Shown here in pieces: positions 1 to 8,138 of a stretch of DNA of 64,000 bases. The notes below the pieces were generated by a model. It made no database searches. It saw nothing but the letters and a program-made list of their open reading frames with translations, and was not told the DNA's origin. Made by a program: the position numbers and the translations under genes. The stretch comes from RGIG6353 sp964650465 (GTDB lineage Bacteria; Bacillota; Clostridia; Oscillospirales; SIG627): positions 1 to 64,000 of the forward strand of contig CAZYTA010000003.1 in NCBI GenBank assembly GCA_964650465.1, written 5' to 3'. How positions within the stretch are numbered: the stretch's first letter is position 1; every line of letters starts with the position of its first letter.

Positions 1-85
1 TCTGTTGTCCTATTCGGTTGTTTGTGATTTCTCCGTTAAGGACATCACGCGTTTGCTCGTCGGATTTAGTTTTTCTTATACCAAC

Positions 86-118
86 AAATATCACCCCGTT
101 TCAAGCGGGGTGATATTT
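86..118 (-). terminator. Terminator of the PH-domain operon
   Basis: Perfect 13-bp inverted repeat AAATATCACCCCG / CGGGGTGATATTT with a 7-nt loop, directly after the stop codon of the minus-strand gene that ends at 120. The A/T outer arms give a U-rich 3' side, as in an intrinsic terminator. Nothing else in bases 1-119 could be supported as a gene. Confidence 0.75.
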
Positions 119-119
119 A

Positions 120-737
120 TCAATGCGCACAATAATTTTCAGCAAACTTCATAAGCATATAGTGAATATCCTTTGGATCTTTAATATTGCGAAAAGTAAG
201 GGAACATTTCTTTGTATGCACTGTAATATTTCCGTAATTAAAAAGCTTCCCCCAAAGTGATTGTTCAAAAAAGACATTGACAACCTCGTTATGAGGAGAA
301 CTCAACTCCTTGCCATTTGCCTTGCCGATGACACGAAAATCGGTAATAGCCAAGCAATATCGGAAATGACGGTAAGTCATTACTAAACAACATCCCAACC
401 ACGCTACAACCAAAAGAATAACCGAAATTTTCAACAACAAAAGTACCGCATCCGGAATTGAGCCGAAAATTTGTTCGGACATATTTCCCGCGATATCATC
501 CTCTTTAATTGTCGAAACATCAAAAGTGTTCAAAATAGCTTTTTTTACAGTTCTTGAAAATACCATACGTATATATCGGGGTAAACGTGCAATAATATAA
601 AATATTAAAGATATCAAAAAAACTCCAGGAATAGAAGCCCAAGCTACAACAAGACCCGAAATTGATATTTCAGCCTCTTTAATTACATTTTCTTCTGCCC
701 TTAAGTATATACCCTTAAAGTTTTTATATTCCAGCAT
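120..737 (-). CDS. Bacterial PH-domain (bPH2/DUF304) membrane protein
   Basis: A 205-residue membrane protein with two hydrophobic segments (about residues 25-52 and 97-122), followed by a C-terminal bacterial PH-like domain. That domain contains LAITDFRVIGK and LWGKLFNYGNITV, the layout of the YdbS/DUF304 family. No enzymatic function is known for such domains; they are thought to act in membrane-associated scaffolding or stress responses. The start codon overlaps the stop of the upstream gene by one base, so the two are almost certainly translationally coupled. The PH part is clearly paralogous to the neighbour (LAITNKRVVGK, FFGKMFNFGTV). Family assignment is good; cellular role unknown. 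Confidence 0.8.
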   Translation of the reverse strand: MLEYKNFKGIYLRAEENVIKEAEISISGLVVAWASIPGVFLISLIFYIIARLPRYIRMVFSRTVKKAILNTFDVSTIKEDDIAGNMSEQIFGSIPDAVLLLLKISVILLVVAWLGCCLVMTYRHFRYCLAITDFRVIGKANGKELSSPHNEVVNVFFEQSLWGKLFNYGNITVHTKKCSLTFRNIKDPKDIHYMLMKFAENYCAH

Positions 738-1225
738 TACTTGTTCATAACTGACGCCATTGCAGTAGCCATCTCAGCTGCCTGCTGCTTTACACGTTCC
801 TCTTCGTACTGGTCTATCTGTGCCAAAACTGCGCTCTTGAATGCGTCTGCATTCTTAACCGCACCAAAATCGAATCTGCCTGCAGCTGTGTCTATACAAA
901 CAGTACCAAAATTAAACATCTTGCCGAAGAAAGGCTGATTTACAGATACATTCTGTATCTTGTTAAGGGGAGCATCAAGAGCCTTAGTGTTAAGTACACC
1001 TACTTTGCCAACAACTCGCTTGTTGGTGATAGCAAGTTCAATACGTGTAAACTTAACGGTTTCAATAACTGCCTTGATTGTCGGAATAAGGAAAACCCAG
1101 AAGAAAAGAATTCCCTTTATCCATGCACCTAAAAGAAAGAGCTTGTTTAATTCTGCATCCTTTACAATTGTTTCATTCTTGCCAAGATTGTTTTCTACAT
1201 ACTTTCCCATGTTGATAAACCTCAT
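737..1225 (-). CDS. Bacterial PH-domain (bPH2/DUF304) protein
   Basis: A 162-residue first gene of a two-gene operon. A hydrophobic stretch (about residues 28-52) precedes a complete PH-like domain with LAITNKRVVGK, LNKIQNVSVNQ and FFGKMFNFGTV. A charged tail (QYEEERVKQQAAEMATAMA) may form a short helix or coiled coil. The N terminus (MGKYVENNLGKNE, counting from the second Met) has the 'y..e.L...E.i' pattern typical of these proteins, so translation may start four codons later than the first Met. The gene is driven by a near-consensus promoter whose spacer contains an inverted repeat, and it is divergent from an Xre-type regulator. Precise role unknown. Confidence 0.82.
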   Translation of the reverse strand: MRFINMGKYVENNLGKNETIVKDAELNKLFLLGAWIKGILFFWVFLIPTIKAVIETVKFTRIELAITNKRVVGKVGVLNTKALDAPLNKIQNVSVNQPFFGKMFNFGTVCIDTAAGRFDFGAVKNADAFKSAVLAQIDQYEEERVKQQAAEMATAMASVMNK

Positions 1226-1266
1226 ATTTTATTAAATTTTATTGAATCGTGTCATTCAACAAGCCA

Positions 1267-1295
1267 ATTATAACCTGTTTCAGGTTAAATGTCAA
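1267..1295 (-). promoter_or_regulatory. Promoter of PH operon with embedded operator
   Basis: On the minus strand TTGACA (1290-1295) and TATAAT (1267-1272) are separated by exactly 17 bp. This is a consensus sigma-A promoter. The spacer is filled by the inverted repeat TAACCTG-TTT-CAGGTTA (1271-1287). Confidence 0.85.
1271..1287. promoter_or_regulatory. Inverted-repeat operator candidate (Xre)
   Basis: TAACCTG TTT CAGGTTA has 7-bp arms and lies between the -35 and -10 of the PH operon, in the intergenic region shared with the divergent HTH gene. Size, symmetry and position fit a dimeric Xre/Cro-type repressor site. That it binds the neighbouring regulator is inferred. Confidence 0.6.
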
Positions 1296-1340
1296 TACCC
1301 TAATTCAGATTATTATATAATAAAAAATGGGAGGGGTATT

Positions 1341-1553
1341 ATGTATCCAAGGATGCGAGATCTAAGAGAAGATAAAGGTTTGAATCAAACACAAGTTGCG
1401 AAAATGCTTTGTATGTCTCAAACTGGATATTCAAAATATGAAACCGGTGAAAATGATGTTCCTACCGATGTTTTAATAAAGCTTGCAAGATTTTATGAAA
1501 CGAGCATCGACTACATTTTAGGTGAAACCAATAATCCAAAGAGAAATTTTTGA
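1341..1553 (+). CDS. Small Xre-family HTH transcriptional regulator
   Basis: A 70-residue protein made of little more than one HTH_3 (Cro/C1) domain: RMRDLREDKGLNQTQVAKML, MSQTGYSKYETGENDVP and LIKLARFYETSIDYILG are the classic helices. The start at 1341 is chosen because a strong GGGAGGGG ribosome site (1329-1336) precedes it; a longer upstream frame has no such site and would run through the intergenic operator. A -10-like TATAAT lies at 1316-1321. The regulator is divergent from the PH-domain operon and is the obvious candidate to bind the operator at 1271-1287. Confidence 0.85.
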   Translation: MYPRMRDLREDKGLNQTQVAKMLCMSQTGYSKYETGENDVPTDVLIKLARFYETSIDYILGETNNPKRNF

Positions 1554-1735
1554 CTTTAATGTAAAGATCACTCACCTGTATACATGCAATACAACAGATG
1601 TAGTGGTACTTTACTATTTTTATTTTATACAAAATTACAGCGATTCTCTTTTTGTGAGAACCGCTAAGTTATTTGATTTCCTTTGTTTACCGCCTTAAAA
1701 CCACCGACATTGCTGTGGATATTCTGTTACACAGT

Positions 1736-1776
1736 AAAACAGCGGCAAAACGCTAAAACGTTTTGCCGCTGTTTTT
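1736..1776. terminator. Terminator after spore coat genes
   Basis: Near-perfect hairpin AACAGCGGCAAAACG / CGTTTTGCCGCTGTT with a 6-nt loop, overlapping the stop codon of the minus-strand coat gene. A run of T follows on the + side and a run of A on the left side, so it could work in both directions. The 180 bases between 1554 and 1735 hold a smaller imperfect hairpin near 1640-1664 and no gene. Confidence 0.75.
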
Positions 1777-2047
1777 ACTGTTGTACGCCCGTAAAGGTGC
1801 TCTTTACTTCGTTGATTTTGGTTGCGGGGGCTTCTTCTGTCGGATACCAGCCTCTCGCATGCATCTCATCAAATACATCGTGGAGGATACAATGCTCTTC
1901 ATTGAGAATGTCCATAAACGCATTTTTGATATTGGGGTGGGCGCACTCGTTGGCGGACCAGTTATAACCGCCTGTTATAAACTTCTGTGTCTCAATAGCG
2001 TCAGTCATAATATTTTTGTCGGTGTAATTTGTCATACAATCTGCCAT
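1775..2047 (-). CDS. CotF-family spore coat protein
   Basis: A 90-residue protein matching the Coat F (ferritin-like helical) domain. After a short N-terminal region with MTDAIETQKFITGGYNW come helices with NIKNAFMDILNEEHCILHDVF and the family's C-terminal signature MHARGWYPTEEAP (aromatic-Tyr-Pro after a helix). CotF proteins are structural components of the endospore coat. The gene lies 12 bp downstream of a second small coat-like gene and is followed by a terminator, so the two form a small operon. No sporulation sigma-factor promoter was identified with confidence. This gene is one of the main reasons to call the organism a spore former. Confidence 0.8.
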   Translation of the reverse strand: MADCMTNYTDKNIMTDAIETQKFITGGYNWSANECAHPNIKNAFMDILNEEHCILHDVFDEMHARGWYPTEEAPATKINEVKSTFTGVQQ

Positions 2048-2059
2048 ACTGATATCTCC

Positions 2060-2245
2060 TTACTGAAGTAATGTGATAAGCTTGTCGAAGTGCTGCTGAT
2101 GCTTTGCAGCAATGCCGTTAAGCTTTTCCTTTAATACGGGGTCGCATGTTGCATTTGCATACATCTTGTACTTTGCAATGATGTTTTCTTCTCCTGTAAG
2201 GCTTGACTTTATTGCGTCAAGCTCTTTGGTTGTAAGTGTTGCCAC
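2060..2245 (-). CDS. Small ferritin-like / CotF-related spore protein
   Basis: A 61-residue, almost all-helical protein: LTTKELDAIKSSLTGEENII, then KYKMYANATCDPVLKEKLNG, then IAAKHQQHFDKLITLLQ. The second and third parts match the two-helix pattern (D-P-x-L-K ... KHQxHFDxLxxLL) of the small proteins that sit next to CotF genes in Clostridia. Translation starts at GTG (2243-2245), supported by an AAAGGCGG ribosome site 8 bases upstream. Function presumed structural in the spore; no catalytic metal site is complete. Confidence 0.7.
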   Translation of the reverse strand: MATLTTKELDAIKSSLTGEENIIAKYKMYANATCDPVLKEKLNGIAAKHQQHFDKLITLLQ

Positions 2246-2326
2246 AGTTTTTACCGCCTTTCAAATTTTCTACATCGGTAGTATTTTCATATAAACGTTT
2301 TTTATACACTTTATTTTGCATTTTAC

Positions 2327-2355
2327 TTGAAAAAAAAGGCAATATGGTGTATACT
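2327..2355 (+). promoter_or_regulatory. Promoter of the rlmD operon
   Basis: TTGAAA (2327-2332), 17-bp spacer, TATACT (2350-2355). The predicted transcript start near 2362 falls just before the ribosome site at 2373, which supports a start for rlmD at 2383. Confidence 0.75.
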
Positions 2356-2382
2356 TTAATAAATTTTATTATGGAGAAAAGT

Positions 2383-3768
2383 ATGTTAAAAAAGAACTCT
2401 GTAGCAGAAGTTGAAATAGAAAGCATCTCGGGAGACGGAAGCGGCATTGCCCGTTGTGACGGACAAGTAGTTTTCATTCCTTTTACCGCTGTTGGTGACA
2501 AGGTTGAAATCACCGTTATTAAGGTCACAAAAAGCTATGCGGTTGGCAAGGTAAATAAGATACTGTCCCCTTCCCCTTCAAGATGCAATGCAGACTGTAC
2601 AGTATTTGGAAAATGCGGCGGCTGTGTTTTCAGACATCTTGACACTTGCGAAGAAGAAAGAATAAAAACCGAAACCGTAAAATCCGCAATGAAGCGCATA
2701 GGACATATAGATGTTGAAGTCAAGGACTGTATTACTCCATCTGTCAAGGGCTACAGAAATAAGGCACAGCTACCTGTAACCGAAGATGAAAAAGGACTTC
2801 ACTGCGGTTTCTATGCTTCTCATTCTCACAGAATAGTTGACGGAAGCATAGATTGCATTACGACTCCAAAGATTTTTGGAGATATGGCAAAATGTATTCT
2901 TGACTTTATGAAAAAAGAAGGCATACCGGGTTACAATGAGACAACGGGGACAGGAATTGTCCGTCACCTTTATTTCAGAATAAATTCCGATAACCGAGTA
3001 ATGGTATGCATCGTCACAAATACTCCGAGTCTTATATCCGACAAAACCGAAAAAGCACTAATTCAGCTTATTTGCAATAAATTTAGCGAAGCAGTGTCTA
3101 TCTATCTGAATTATAATCCCGCCGACACCAATGTTGTATTGGGCAATGATTTCAGACTGTTGTGGGGTGAAAAGTATTTTTATGACTTTCTGCTTGATAC
3201 AAAGCTCAACATGTCTCCCGATTCATTTTTTCAGGTAAACCGTTTGGGTGCCGAGAAGATATATTCAATAGGCTTTTCACTGCTTAACGGACATTACGAA
3301 AACGTATATGACCTGTACTGCGGAATAGGGTCTATTGGAATAACCCTTTTTAATCAAATGAAAAAAGGCAGAATTAACGCAAGCGCTAAAAGGCTTTTCG
3401 GTATTGAGATAGTAGAAAAGGCTGCAGAATGTGCGAGAGAAAATGCAAAACTCAATGGCATTGACAACGCCGAATTTGCTGCAAGTGATTCTGCAGACAT
3501 TACGAAAATGGATTGGTTTGACCGCTATCCCCCCTCGCTTATCATTCTTGACCCACCGAGAAAGGGCACGACCACAGAGCTGCTTGATTTTCTTGCAGAA
3601 AGACAGGTAAAGGAAATACTTTATATTTCATGTGACCCCGCTACACTTGCCAGGGACATGGGCTATATGAAGGAAAAGGGATATGAATTTTCTGCAGTGT
3701 ATCCCGTTAATCTGTTCACGGGAACAAGGCATGTTGAATGCTGTGTAAAGATGTGGCAGGCACAGTGA
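2383..3768 (+). CDS. rlmD: 23S rRNA (uracil-C5)-methyltransferase, RlmD/RlmCD family
   Basis: A 461-residue SAM-dependent RNA methyltransferase of the TrmA/RumA family that forms 5-methyluridine in 23S rRNA. Residues 1-60 form a TRAM RNA-binding domain. Cysteines at about 68, 72, 78 and 81 (DCTVFGKCGGC) are the 4Fe-4S ligands. Further on come the SAM-binding VYDLYCGIGSIGI, LDPPRKG, and ISCDPATLARD containing the catalytic cysteine. The start at 2383 follows GGAG at 2373 with a 6-base gap and lies downstream of the promoter; earlier in-frame codons would lie upstream of the transcript start. In Firmicutes one enzyme often methylates two sites (U747 and U1939), which sequence alone cannot settle. 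First gene of an operon reaching to 7265. Confidence 0.92.
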   Translation: MLKKNSVAEVEIESISGDGSGIARCDGQVVFIPFTAVGDKVEITVIKVTKSYAVGKVNKILSPSPSRCNADCTVFGKCGGCVFRHLDTCEEERIKTETVKSAMKRIGHIDVEVKDCITPSVKGYRNKAQLPVTEDEKGLHCGFYASHSHRIVDGSIDCITTPKIFGDMAKCILDFMKKEGIPGYNETTGTGIVRHLYFRINSDNRVMVCIVTNTPSLISDKTEKALIQLICNKFSEAVSIYLNYNPADTNVVLGNDFRLLWGEKYFYDFLLDTKLNMSPDSFFQVNRLGAEKIYSIGFSLLNGHYENVYDLYCGIGSIGITLFNQMKKGRINASAKRLFGIEIVEKAAECARENAKLNGIDNAEFAASDSADITKMDWFDRYPPSLIILDPPRKGTTTELLDFLAERQVKEILYISCDPATLARDMGYMKEKGYEFSAVYPVNLFTGTRHVECCVKMWQAQ

Positions 3769-3796
3769 TTTTATAAACAAAAACAGGAGAAAAGAA

Positions 3797-4606
3797 ATGT
3801 ACACAGACAGTCATGTGCACAGTGACATAAGCTTTGACGGGTGCTCGGGTATCGGGGATTTTGTTGATACGGGCAAGAGGTTGGGGCTTGATGGTATTGC
3901 TTTTACCGAGCATTACGATATTTTTGACGGTATGGACCCGCACGATGAGAAGGCAAAGCCCTTTGACATCTGCGATTACGAGGAAAGGCTGTGGAATATC
4001 AAGGACAGGTACAAGGGGTATATATCTGCAGGGGTAGAAATAGGACTCAGACCCGACACCGAGGAGGCTGTGAAAACCGCATCGGAGCTGTTCGACTATG
4101 ATTTTATCATCGGGTCGTCGCACATTGTCTGCGGAGTCAATGTATCGCATGATGACTCCTTTTGTTCACCTCGGACAAAGCAGGAAGCATACGGACAGTA
4201 TCTGGAGGAGGTCTGTCTTAACATCAAGCTTTATGCAAAGTACTTTGATGTATACGGACATCTTGATTACATAGCGAGATACGGAAAGTATCCTGACAGG
4301 ATTATGCATTACGGAGAGTTTTCGGAGCTGTATGACAAGGCATTGCGGCTTCTTATCGAAAACGGATGCGGACTCGAGGTGAATACAGCGGGTTACAGGC
4401 AGGGCTTCGACTCCCCTCACCCCTCCTTTGAGGTTATTAAAAGATACAGAGAGCTTGGCGGTGAGATAGTCACAATTGGCTCGGATGCTCATCAGCCGAA
4501 TGTACTCGGATACCGCTTTGAAAGTGCGGTAGGAATGATAAAAGAAGCAGGCTTCGACAGAATATACACCTTTAAAGGCAGACAGCCTGTATTTCAAAAA
4601 ATATGA
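3797..4606 (+). CDS. PHP-domain phosphatase, histidinol-phosphatase (HisJ/HisK) family
   Basis: A 269-residue PHP-fold metal phosphoesterase. Metal-binding motifs are in order: DSHVHSD (HxH) at the N terminus, FTEHYD, GSSHIV, DVYGHLDYIARYG, and TIGSDAH near the C terminus. This layout matches the HisJ/HisK histidinol-phosphatases, which dephosphorylate L-histidinol phosphate in histidine synthesis. No other his gene lies near, so it may instead act on another small phosphate ester. It starts 28 bp after rlmD with AGGAGA upstream and is followed 8 bp later by the transporter gene, in the same operon as two sugar isomerase-like genes. A sugar phosphatase role is a real alternative. Confidence 0.8.
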   Translation: MYTDSHVHSDISFDGCSGIGDFVDTGKRLGLDGIAFTEHYDIFDGMDPHDEKAKPFDICDYEERLWNIKDRYKGYISAGVEIGLRPDTEEAVKTASELFDYDFIIGSSHIVCGVNVSHDDSFCSPRTKQEAYGQYLEEVCLNIKLYAKYFDVYGHLDYIARYGKYPDRIMHYGEFSELYDKALRLLIENGCGLEVNTAGYRQGFDSPHPSFEVIKRYRELGGEIVTIGSDAHQPNVLGYRFESAVGMIKEAGFDRIYTFKGRQPVFQKI

Positions 4607-4614
4607 GGTAAAAC

Positions 4615-5502
4615 ATGAAAAAAGACACACTTGGCATACTTTATGTACTTATTGCAGGCATTCTCTGGGGTACAATGGGAGTGTTTGTAAACTATTTTGA
4701 CTCAATCGGCTTGGGGTCAATTGACATAGCAGGAGTAAGAGTATTCTTTGCTTCTGTATTAGTGGTATTGTTTATACTTATAAAAAATCCAAAATTATTG
4801 AAATTCCGTTTGCGTGACATTTGGTGCTTTATAGGAAGCGGACTGATAAGTCTTATGATATTCACCATTTGTTATTTCAGAACCATTGTTCTTTCTTCCA
4901 TGTCCGTTGCGGCGGTATTACTTTACACTTCTCCTGTATTTGTAATTGTATTGTCATTGATTATTTTCAAAGAAAGAATAACAAAAATAAAAGCAATTTC
5001 CTGTATCGTATGTGTTGCAGGCTCTGCCTTTGTTTCTGGAATTATCGGAAGCGACACAAGGATAACTCTTGCGGCTTTTTTACTTGGAATTACATCGGGC
5101 TTTGCCTATGCGCTTTACAGTATATTTTCAAGATTTGCCCTGCAAAAAAGCTATCCCAGCATTACAATAACGGCTTATACCTTTATATTTGCAACCGCCG
5201 GACTTGCTTTCTTTGTTGATATTCCAACAATTACAAACAGTATATTGACAAAACCCTCAAATTGTGTCATAATGCTTTTGTCGGGTCTTGTGACCGCTGT
5301 TCTCCCCTATCTCTTTTACACAATGGGACTTGAAAAAATTGAGTCGGGTAAGGCGGCGGTGGTTGCGGCAATCGAACCCGTGGTTGCGGTAATCCTCGGA
5401 GGACTCATATTCCACGATGACCTTTCGCTCATACAGTATTTCGGTATCATTTTGGTTATTTTATCGATAGCCATTCAGAATATAAAACATAAAAAGAGTT
5501 AA
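4615..5502 (+). CDS. EamA/DMT-superfamily transporter
   Basis: A 295-residue, ten-helix integral membrane protein made of two repeated EamA units. The N-terminal YVLIAGILWGTMGVFV and the mid-protein LLGITSGFAYALYSIFSRF are the start of each repeat. VLLYTSPVFVIVLSLIIFKER and AIEPVVAVILGGLIFHDD are the classic end-of-repeat motifs. Such carriers export amino acids or other metabolites, or import sugars and nucleotides; substrate cannot be read from sequence. Its place between a phosphatase and two TIM-barrel sugar enzymes (8 bp after one, 12 bp before the other) suggests a substrate linked to that pathway. Confidence 0.85.
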   Translation: MKKDTLGILYVLIAGILWGTMGVFVNYFDSIGLGSIDIAGVRVFFASVLVVLFILIKNPKLLKFRLRDIWCFIGSGLISLMIFTICYFRTIVLSSMSVAAVLLYTSPVFVIVLSLIIFKERITKIKAISCIVCVAGSAFVSGIIGSDTRITLAAFLLGITSGFAYALYSIFSRFALQKSYPSITITAYTFIFATAGLAFFVDIPTITNSILTKPSNCVIMLLSGLVTAVLPYLFYTMGLEKIESGKAAVVAAIEPVVAVILGGLIFHDDLSLIQYFGIILVILSIAIQNIKHKKS

Positions 5503-5514
5503 GGAGAAAAAACT

Positions 5515-6381
5515 ATGGCAAGAATCAAATTCGGTATGATGGCAAGCTATTGGGGCTATGAAGGAAATCTCGAAAAAATGTTCAGCGATGCTGCTGAAAT
5601 CGGAATCGACAGCCTTATGATCAATATGCATGTCACAGATGAATTCAAAGCAAAAATGCTTGCAGATGCACCTATCATCAAAAAGTACTCTGAGCAGTAC
5701 GGTGTTGAAATCAACGCACTTTGGGCAAGCTGGGGCGCTCCCTGCTACTGGAACTTCTACGAGGGACAGAACACAATAGGTCTCATTCCTCCCGAATACC
5801 GTGACAGAAGAATGCAGAGAGTTCTCAATGCATCTGAGGTAGGTGCGGCACTGGGTGTTAAGTACATAGTTACACATTGCGGTTACATTCCCGAAAATCC
5901 TCTCGACCCCGTTTATACATCATTCATTTCCATGATGAAGTACATTTGTACTACAATGAAGGCAAGAGATCAGTGGTTCTGTCTTGAGACAGGACAGGAA
6001 ACTCCTATCACACTTCTTCGTACCATTCAGGATATCGGAACAGGTAACGTAGGTCTTAACCTTGACACAGCAAACGTAATTCTTTACGGTAAGGCTAACC
6101 CCGTTGACGCTCTCAAGATAGTAGGCGATTATGTTAAATGTCTCCATCTTAAAGACGGCAAGTGGCCCACAGACGGTCACAACCTCGGTGAGCAGGTACA
6201 GATAGGCGAAGGCGACGTTGACTTCCCTGCTGTTATTAAGGGACTCAATGAGCACGGCTACAGAGGTCACTTCACCATTGAGCGTGAAAGAGGCGACACG
6301 GACGAAAGAAAGCGTGATATACTCGAATCTAAGAATATGTTTATGGATCTTACCTCACAGTATGAGTGGGATCCCGAATAA
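5515..6381 (+). CDS. Sugar phosphate isomerase/epimerase-like TIM barrel (AP_endonuc_2)
   Basis: A 288-residue TIM barrel of the xylose-isomerase-like/AP endonuclease 2 fold. The likely divalent-metal ligands are visible in order: Glu in FCLETGQET, Asp in LNLDTANV, His in CLHLKDGKW and Glu in FTIERE near the C terminus. Family members interconvert or cleave sugars, inositols and keto-sugars; the reaction here is unknown. AAGGAG precedes the start and the next gene, a close paralogue, begins 11 bp after its stop. A third member of this subfamily (same LETGQETP and LHxKDG motifs) lies at 35295-36161 beside a Gfo/Idh/MocA dehydrogenase, suggesting an oxidised sugar as substrate. Confidence 0.85.
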   Translation: MARIKFGMMASYWGYEGNLEKMFSDAAEIGIDSLMINMHVTDEFKAKMLADAPIIKKYSEQYGVEINALWASWGAPCYWNFYEGQNTIGLIPPEYRDRRMQRVLNASEVGAALGVKYIVTHCGYIPENPLDPVYTSFISMMKYICTTMKARDQWFCLETGQETPITLLRTIQDIGTGNVGLNLDTANVILYGKANPVDALKIVGDYVKCLHLKDGKWPTDGHNLGEQVQIGEGDVDFPAVIKGLNEHGYRGHFTIERERGDTDERKRDILESKNMFMDLTSQYEWDPE

Positions 6382-6392
6382 AGGAGAAAACA

Positions 6393-7265
6393 ATGGCAGA
6401 CATGAAATTTGGTGTAATGTCCACCTGGCGCGGCGATTACACAGATGACAATCTTGAGGATATGTTCCGACTTGCCCGCGACCTCGGCTTTGACAGCATA
6501 ATGTTTTGTGCGCTCTTTACAGACGAAACAAAACAACAGTTCATCGAAAGAACAGAGGAAGTAAAGGGCTACATTGAAAAATACGGCATCGAAATCAATG
6601 CTATTTGGGCAGCTTGGGGACAGCCATGCTACTGGAACTTCTACGAAGGACAGCACACTATCGGTCTTGTTCCTCCCGAATACAGAGAGAGAAGAATGAA
6701 GTACATTCTCAACGCTTCCGACATTGCTCAGCTCTGGGGTGTTAAGTATATAGTAACGCACTGCGGTTATATTCCCGAGAATCCATATGACCCCAAGTAT
6801 ACTTCCTTCATTCCCATGATGAAATATATTTGCGGAACACTCAAGGCAAGAGACCAGTGGTTCTTGCTTGAGACAGGACAGGAAACTCCGGTTACTCTGC
6901 TTCGTACCATTCAGGATATCGGAACAGGAAACGTAGGTCTTAATCTTGACACAGCTAACATCATTGCTTACGGCAAGGCTAATCCCGTTGATGCCATAAA
7001 GGTTGTAGGTGATTATGTTAAGTGTCTCCACCTCAAAGACGGACATTGGCCTACCGACGGACGTTTCCTTGGCAAGGAAGCTCCTATCGGTCAGGGCGAG
7101 GTTGACTTCCCTGCCGTTATCAAGGGACTCAACGAGCACGGCTACAGAGGACATCTCACAATTGAGCGTGAAATTCAGGAAGGCAGTGAGCGTAACAAGG
7201 ACATCCTTGAAGCTTACAAGCTGATTAAGGGCTATGCAGACCAGTATGAATGGGATCCTGAGTAA
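6393..7265 (+). CDS. Sugar phosphate isomerase/epimerase-like TIM barrel, tandem paralogue
   Basis: A 290-residue second copy of the same TIM-barrel type, very similar to the preceding gene over most of its length (shared INAxWAxWGxPCYWNFYEGQ and GNVGLNLDTAN). Metal ligands: LLETGQET, LNLDTANI, CLHLKDGHW, LTIERE. The start is set at ATG 6393 behind AAGGAG (6381-6386); a longer frame would overlap the upstream gene without a ribosome site. It is the last gene of the operon and is followed by a strong terminator. Divergence is concentrated in the N-terminal third, where the copies have Met-Ala-Ser-Tyr-Trp versus Met-Ser-Thr-Trp-Arg, so the two may take different substrates or form a hetero-oligomer. 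Confidence 0.85.
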   Translation: MADMKFGVMSTWRGDYTDDNLEDMFRLARDLGFDSIMFCALFTDETKQQFIERTEEVKGYIEKYGIEINAIWAAWGQPCYWNFYEGQHTIGLVPPEYRERRMKYILNASDIAQLWGVKYIVTHCGYIPENPYDPKYTSFIPMMKYICGTLKARDQWFLLETGQETPVTLLRTIQDIGTGNVGLNLDTANIIAYGKANPVDAIKVVGDYVKCLHLKDGHWPTDGRFLGKEAPIGQGEVDFPAVIKGLNEHGYRGHLTIEREIQEGSERNKDILEAYKLIKGYADQYEWDPE

Positions 7266-7273
7266 TAGTCACT

Positions 7274-7317
7274 AAAAATGGCATACAAATCTCATCAGAG
7301 ATTTGTATGCCATTTTT
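7274..7317. terminator. Bidirectional terminator
   Basis: A 20-nt arm (AAAAATGGCATACAAATCTC) pairs perfectly with 7298-7317 around a 4-nt loop, with A and T tracts on both sides. It separates the convergent sugar isomerase operon (+) and the EEP gene (-). Confidence 0.92.
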
Positions 7318-7318
7318 G

Positions 7319-8071
7319 TTATATTTTTAATGCACAAAGTATTCCGTAGTGGTCTGAGGGATATTTGCCGTCAAAGGTTTGGTCAAGGATTACTTGCGAT
7401 ACAGGAGTTACCTTATCATTTACAAAACAGAAGTCGATATGGAAATTATCTGTTAGTTCCTTGAAATAATAGCCGTGATAAGTAGTTCTCATATCCTTTG
7501 CAGTTGCGGCGTTAACATCGGTAAAGTGTTTTGTGAGTACAGGATAGGCTTTGTAGCTCGGGGTCAGATTAAAGTCTCCTGTAAGTACGGTGGGAAGGTC
7601 AGCAATGGATTTTGCTCTCTTAGCGATGAGCTCAGCCGATTTTGACTGTGAGTCATCACCGAAGCCGAAATGTGTATTCATATAAAGAAGCTTTTCGTCT
7701 GTTGCCTTGTCCTTGAGTATTGCCCAAACACAAATGCGATAACAGTGGTAGAGCTCGTCATAACCGCCCGACATTTCATCTGGGGTATCGGAAAGCCAGA
7801 AAACTCCCTTGTCAAGGCAGTCAAATCTGTCTTTTTTCCATAAAATCGGGCATGATTCAGGGTCTTTTCGTTGTACAAGATACATTTCGTATTTATCAAG
7901 ATAATCCTTTTCGATTATCTTCTCCCAATCGAGCTGACACTCCTGAAAGCCTATTATATCGGCATCACAGGAATCGAGTATCTTTTTTAGTCTGGGGGCT
8001 CTTTCGGCAATGGAATGCCCTTCGGGGTCATTTGCACAGCGAATATTGAAGCTTATAACTTTTATATCCAT
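7319..8071 (-). CDS. Endonuclease/exonuclease/phosphatase family hydrolase
   Basis: A 250-residue protein of the EEP (DNase I-like) fold without signal peptide. Motifs in order: ISFNIRCAND (Asn), DIIGFQECQ (catalytic metal Glu), YMNTHFG (His), LTGDFNLTP (Asp-x-Asn) and the C-terminal SDHYGILCAL (Asp-His). All core residues are present. Intracellular EEP proteins of this size in sugar operons usually act as metal-dependent phosphodiesterases or phosphatases rather than DNA nucleases; the actual substrate is not evident. It lies downstream of rpe and the GatD-like gene on the same strand with a hairpin between, so expression could be partly coupled. AGGAGAACAAT precedes the start. Confidence 0.85.
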   Translation of the reverse strand: MDIKVISFNIRCANDPEGHSIAERAPRLKKILDSCDADIIGFQECQLDWEKIIEKDYLDKYEMYLVQRKDPESCPILWKKDRFDCLDKGVFWLSDTPDEMSGGYDELYHCYRICVWAILKDKATDEKLLYMNTHFGFGDDSQSKSAELIAKRAKSIADLPTVLTGDFNLTPSYKAYPVLTKHFTDVNAATAKDMRTTYHGYYFKELTDNFHIDFCFVNDKVTPVSQVILDQTFDGKYPSDHYGILCALKI

Positions 8072-8091
8072 ATTGTTCTCCTAAGTAAAGT

Positions 8092-8126
8092 AATAACCGA
8101 AAAGAATTCGGCTCTTTTCGGTTATT
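8092..8126 (-). terminator. Hairpin after rpe
   Basis: AATAACCGAAAAGA / TCTTTTCGGTTATT, 14 bp, with a 7-nt loop. It lies between rpe and the EEP gene on the minus strand. The stem is A/U-rich and lacks a long U tract, so it may only partly terminate. Confidence 0.6.
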
Positions 8127-8138
8127 ATACTATTTGTT

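Noticed and set aside
1..119. Possible partial minus-strand frame reading VIFVGIRKTKSDEQTRDVLN at the left edge
   Set aside because: It would start with GTG inside the terminator hairpin and has no ribosome site; too short to support.
3797..4606. A complete histidine biosynthesis context for the PHP phosphatase
   Set aside because: No other his gene lies in the window, so I kept only the family name.
6267..7154. 295-codon minus-strand frame antisense to the second TIM barrel
   Set aside because: A mirror frame also appears over the first paralogue, as expected from shared codon pattern; the + strand has full family motifs.
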